Shown: one piece after another, positions 24,122 through 25,539 of the stretch
Layout of the letters: the number at the start of each line of letters is the position of its first letter
How positions within the stretch are numbered: position 1 is the first letter of the stretch
Assembly: GCA_964400725.1 (NCBI GenBank)
Contig: CAYNVS010000041.1
Coordinates: 1 to 25,539 of the forward strand
Length of the DNA: 25,539 bases
DNA from: CAYNVS01 sp964400725
Lineage (GTDB): Bacteria; Myxococcota_A; SURF-8; CAYNVS01
Direction: 5' to 3'
Notes under the pieces: model-generated
Told to the model about the DNA's origin: nothing
What the model saw: the letters and a program-made list of their open reading frames with translations, nothing else
The model's database searches: none
Made by a program: the position numbers and the translations under genes

Positions 24122-24667
24122 TTACTTCTTCTTTCCGGCGGCTGCCGCCAAGGCTTTAAGTTGCTCTTCCAGCGCTAGGAATTCGCCCGCATTGAGCGTT
24201 TTGGACGCGTCAATCAAAAAAACGGGGGTGAATCCTTTTTTAAGCGCGCATACTACGAACGCGGGAACCGGAAATTCTTCTTTGGTCGCGGCGTCCCCGC
24301 TTTCAAATTCGGTTACGTCTCCGACGTCGTCGGCAGCTATCGCGAACCTGCGCCCGCCGGCGTTTAATATAATGTAATAGGAGTCCGGGTTCAAGGCGGG
24401 CCGCGTTCCGGACAGAGCTTCCCGCAAGTCAATGGCCGGGATGAGTCCGCCGCGATAATTAATTGCTCCCGCAAGAGGCCCTTTGCCGCCGGGAAGCGGC
24501 GACGTCCATACCGTCTGCGTCGCTTCTTCCACGTCGTTTACGGGCGCGGCAAAGAGCGTTTCCGCCGCCTCGAAGACCAGCGCGGAGAGGGGAAACGAAA
24601 TCTTTCTCCTCGCGGCGCGCCCGAAACGCGCCTTGCGCATGTTAAACTTCGACGGATTTTCGCTCAT
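24122..24667 (-). CDS. cheW: CheW-like coupling protein (first CheW of the operon, WspB position)
   Basis: This 181-residue protein has a basic N-terminus (about 1-22) followed by one CheW domain (about 23-165). It contains INYRGGLIPAIDLREALSG, the typical CheW central strand motif (here N-Y-R-G-G-L-I-P-A-I-D-L). A short Ala/Lys-rich tail closes the protein. It lies 16 nt after the GAF-protein stop and 7 nt before the cheR start, and an AAAGAAAG stretch precedes its ATG. By position it corresponds to WspB. A scaffold role linking CheA to the input protein is expected. Confidence 0.9.
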   Translation of the reverse strand: MSENPSKFNMRKARFGRAARRKISFPLSALVFEAAETLFAAPVNDVEEATQTVWTSPLPGGKGPLAGAINYRGGLIPAIDLREALSGTRPALNPDSYYIILNAGGRRFAIAADDVGDVTEFESGDAATKEEFPVPAFVVCALKKGFTPVFLIDASKTLNAGEFLALEEQLKALAAAAGKKK

Positions 24668-24683
24668 TTTGCTTTCTTTCGCC

Positions 24684-25490
24684 TTAGACGGAGGGAGTCG
24701 TTCCGCCGTTGGTGGATTGGCGCGTCTTGCTCGTTTTTAAAATTTCCTCAAGCGCGGTAATGCGCCTCTGCGAAGACTTGTAGAGCATAGCGGCAAGCAG
24801 CGCCGTGGCCGCGTCGCCTCCGAGCAGATCCAGCGCCTCGACGTCGGCCGGGCTTAATTCCGATTTTTGCGGAAGAAGCCTGTAAATCGCCAGCGCTCCT
24901 ACGAGCTGGTCGTTTACCCAGAAGGGAACCACCGCCATTGGGTTGTCTTCATTCGGTTTTCCCGATTGATCTTTGGCTACGTAAAGTTTCTTCGAGGCGC
25001 ACACCCTCCCGATTAAGTTGTCGCCGTATCCAAGTTTTCTTTTTTCAATAAGCTCGATGTTTTCTCCGCCTACTAATACGAACAGTCTGTTTTTTGCGTC
25101 ATAGAAAAAGACGCCGAAGTAATCGGCTCCTATGAGGTTGGTTACGACGTCGGAAATGTTCTGTATCGCCTTTTCGGGGTCGAGGGACGAATGAATCTGA
25201 TAGCTCGAAACGAAAAGAGAGGCGAAGTTTGCGTTTTGTTTCTCTATCTCGGCGTATTTAAGCTCAAGCTCGTCGTTATCGAGCGTCAGCTTCTTGTTGC
25301 GCTCCGCCAGAAAAAGAACGTTTTTAGCGAGCTTTATGTTTTCTTTTTCCAGCGATTCGGCCTTTTCGGCGAGAGCTTTGTTTTTCAACTGAAGGGCGCG
25401 GAACGATTCCACCAGACCGGCAGTGAATTTGCCGCCCTCTTCGTAAACTTTTTTAAACTGCTCTTCCCACTTCTTCTGGGGATCGTCCAT
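24684..25490 (-). CDS. GAF-domain protein with N-terminal coiled coil, first gene of the che operon in this window
   Basis: This 268-residue soluble protein has residues about 25-95 as a long heptad-rich coiled coil (LEKENIKLAKNVLFLAER...) and residues about 95-235 as a GAF domain with segments such as GADYFGVFFYD, LIGRVCASKKLYV and VVPFWVNDQLVGALAIYR. The last 30 residues are polar. There is no membrane helix, no MCP signalling hairpin and no kinase or cyclase motif. GAF domains bind small ligands or cyclic nucleotides, or mediate dimerisation. It sits 16 nt before cheW, in the slot that WspA-type receptors occupy. The start at 25490 has GGAG 6 nt upstream. I infer a sensor or array input role; the ligand is unknown. 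Confidence 0.85.
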   Translation of the reverse strand: MDDPQKKWEEQFKKVYEEGGKFTAGLVESFRALQLKNKALAEKAESLEKENIKLAKNVLFLAERNKKLTLDNDELELKYAEIEKQNANFASLFVSSYQIHSSLDPEKAIQNISDVVTNLIGADYFGVFFYDAKNRLFVLVGGENIELIEKRKLGYGDNLIGRVCASKKLYVAKDQSGKPNEDNPMAVVPFWVNDQLVGALAIYRLLPQKSELSPADVEALDLLGGDAATALLAAMLYKSSQRRITALEEILKTSKTRQSTNGGTTPSV

Positions 25491-25504
25491 GGAGTTCTCC
25501 GCCT

Positions 25505-25539
25505 TTAGGTAATCGCCTTTACGCCGTCAGAAGAGCCTT
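25505..25539 (-). CDS. Possible 3' end of a further upstream gene (right window edge)
   Basis: Two minus-strand frames are open at the window edge: one ends KALLTA and stops at 25519-25521, the other ends GSSDGVKAIT and stops at 25505-25507. The first resembles a receiver-domain C-terminus, but seven codons cannot show that. A close upstream gene would fit the tight operon spacing. Confidence 0.2.
   Translation of the reverse strand, partial: GSSDGVKAIT

Noticed and set aside
1..25539. tRNA, rRNA, transposase or phage genes
   Set aside because: Scanned by eye for tRNA-like stems, IS-type inverted ends and integrase motifs; none found.

Overview
The window looks like one contig from a Gram-negative bacterium of deltaproteobacterial or Myxococcota type. 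I infer this from three things: large lipoproteins with acidic Asp/Glu stalks directly after the lipobox, thrombospondin-3, PPC-like and EGF-like Cys-rich modules, and a Wsp/Frz-like 'alternative cellular function' chemosensory operon. No rRNA or tRNA, CRISPR array, transposase or phage gene was seen. Coding density is high, and the longest gene-free stretch (7381-7634) is about 250 bp.

Layout. Bases 1-55 are an exact copy of 7431-7485; the end of a truncated reading frame follows (56-169). An ABC-2 exporter pair (166-1899) and a thiamine-diphosphate lyase of the ILVBL/HACL2 type (2010-3659) come next. A bidirectional terminator separates that lyase from a convergent giant PPC/EGF-like lipoprotein (3727-7380, minus). 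Divergent from the lipoprotein is a membrane-anchored thioredoxin-NHL protein resembling NHLRC2 (7635-9191). It is followed by a lipoprotein with an amidohydrolase domain flanked by two copies of an OB-fold-like module (9361-12807). A strong terminator separates this from a minus-strand two-domain FKBP lipoprotein (12906-13751) and a PIG-L deacetylase-family protein (13860-14777).

A well-formed sigma70-type promoter containing a perfect 17-bp palindrome drives a tightly coupled plus-strand operon. Its genes encode an 885-residue protein with an N-terminal folded domain, a disordered middle and a HEAT-like C-terminus, then RuvX, then a class-I glutamine amidotransferase-like hydrolase (14980-18816). 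Convergent with it is a six-gene minus-strand chemosensory operon, in transcription order GAF/coiled-coil protein, CheW, CheR-TPR, CheW, CheA-REC hybrid, CheB (25490 down to 18826). Apart from the first gene, this is the wspB-C-D-E-F order of Pseudomonas. No methyl-accepting receptor and no diguanylate cyclase output are visible.

How the genes relate. The left and middle part is a run of cell-envelope genes: exporter, two giant lipoproteins, thioredoxin-NHL protein and FKBP foldase lipoprotein. The right part is a complete adaptation-competent signalling core, CheA/CheW/CheR/CheB, whose sensory input may be the soluble GAF protein or a receptor outside the window. The most notable observations are the exact 55-bp repeat that defines a 7,430-bp unit (an assembly-graph signature or a tandem/circular duplication), the GAF protein in the receptor slot of a Wsp-like operon, and the nested surface amidohydrolase.
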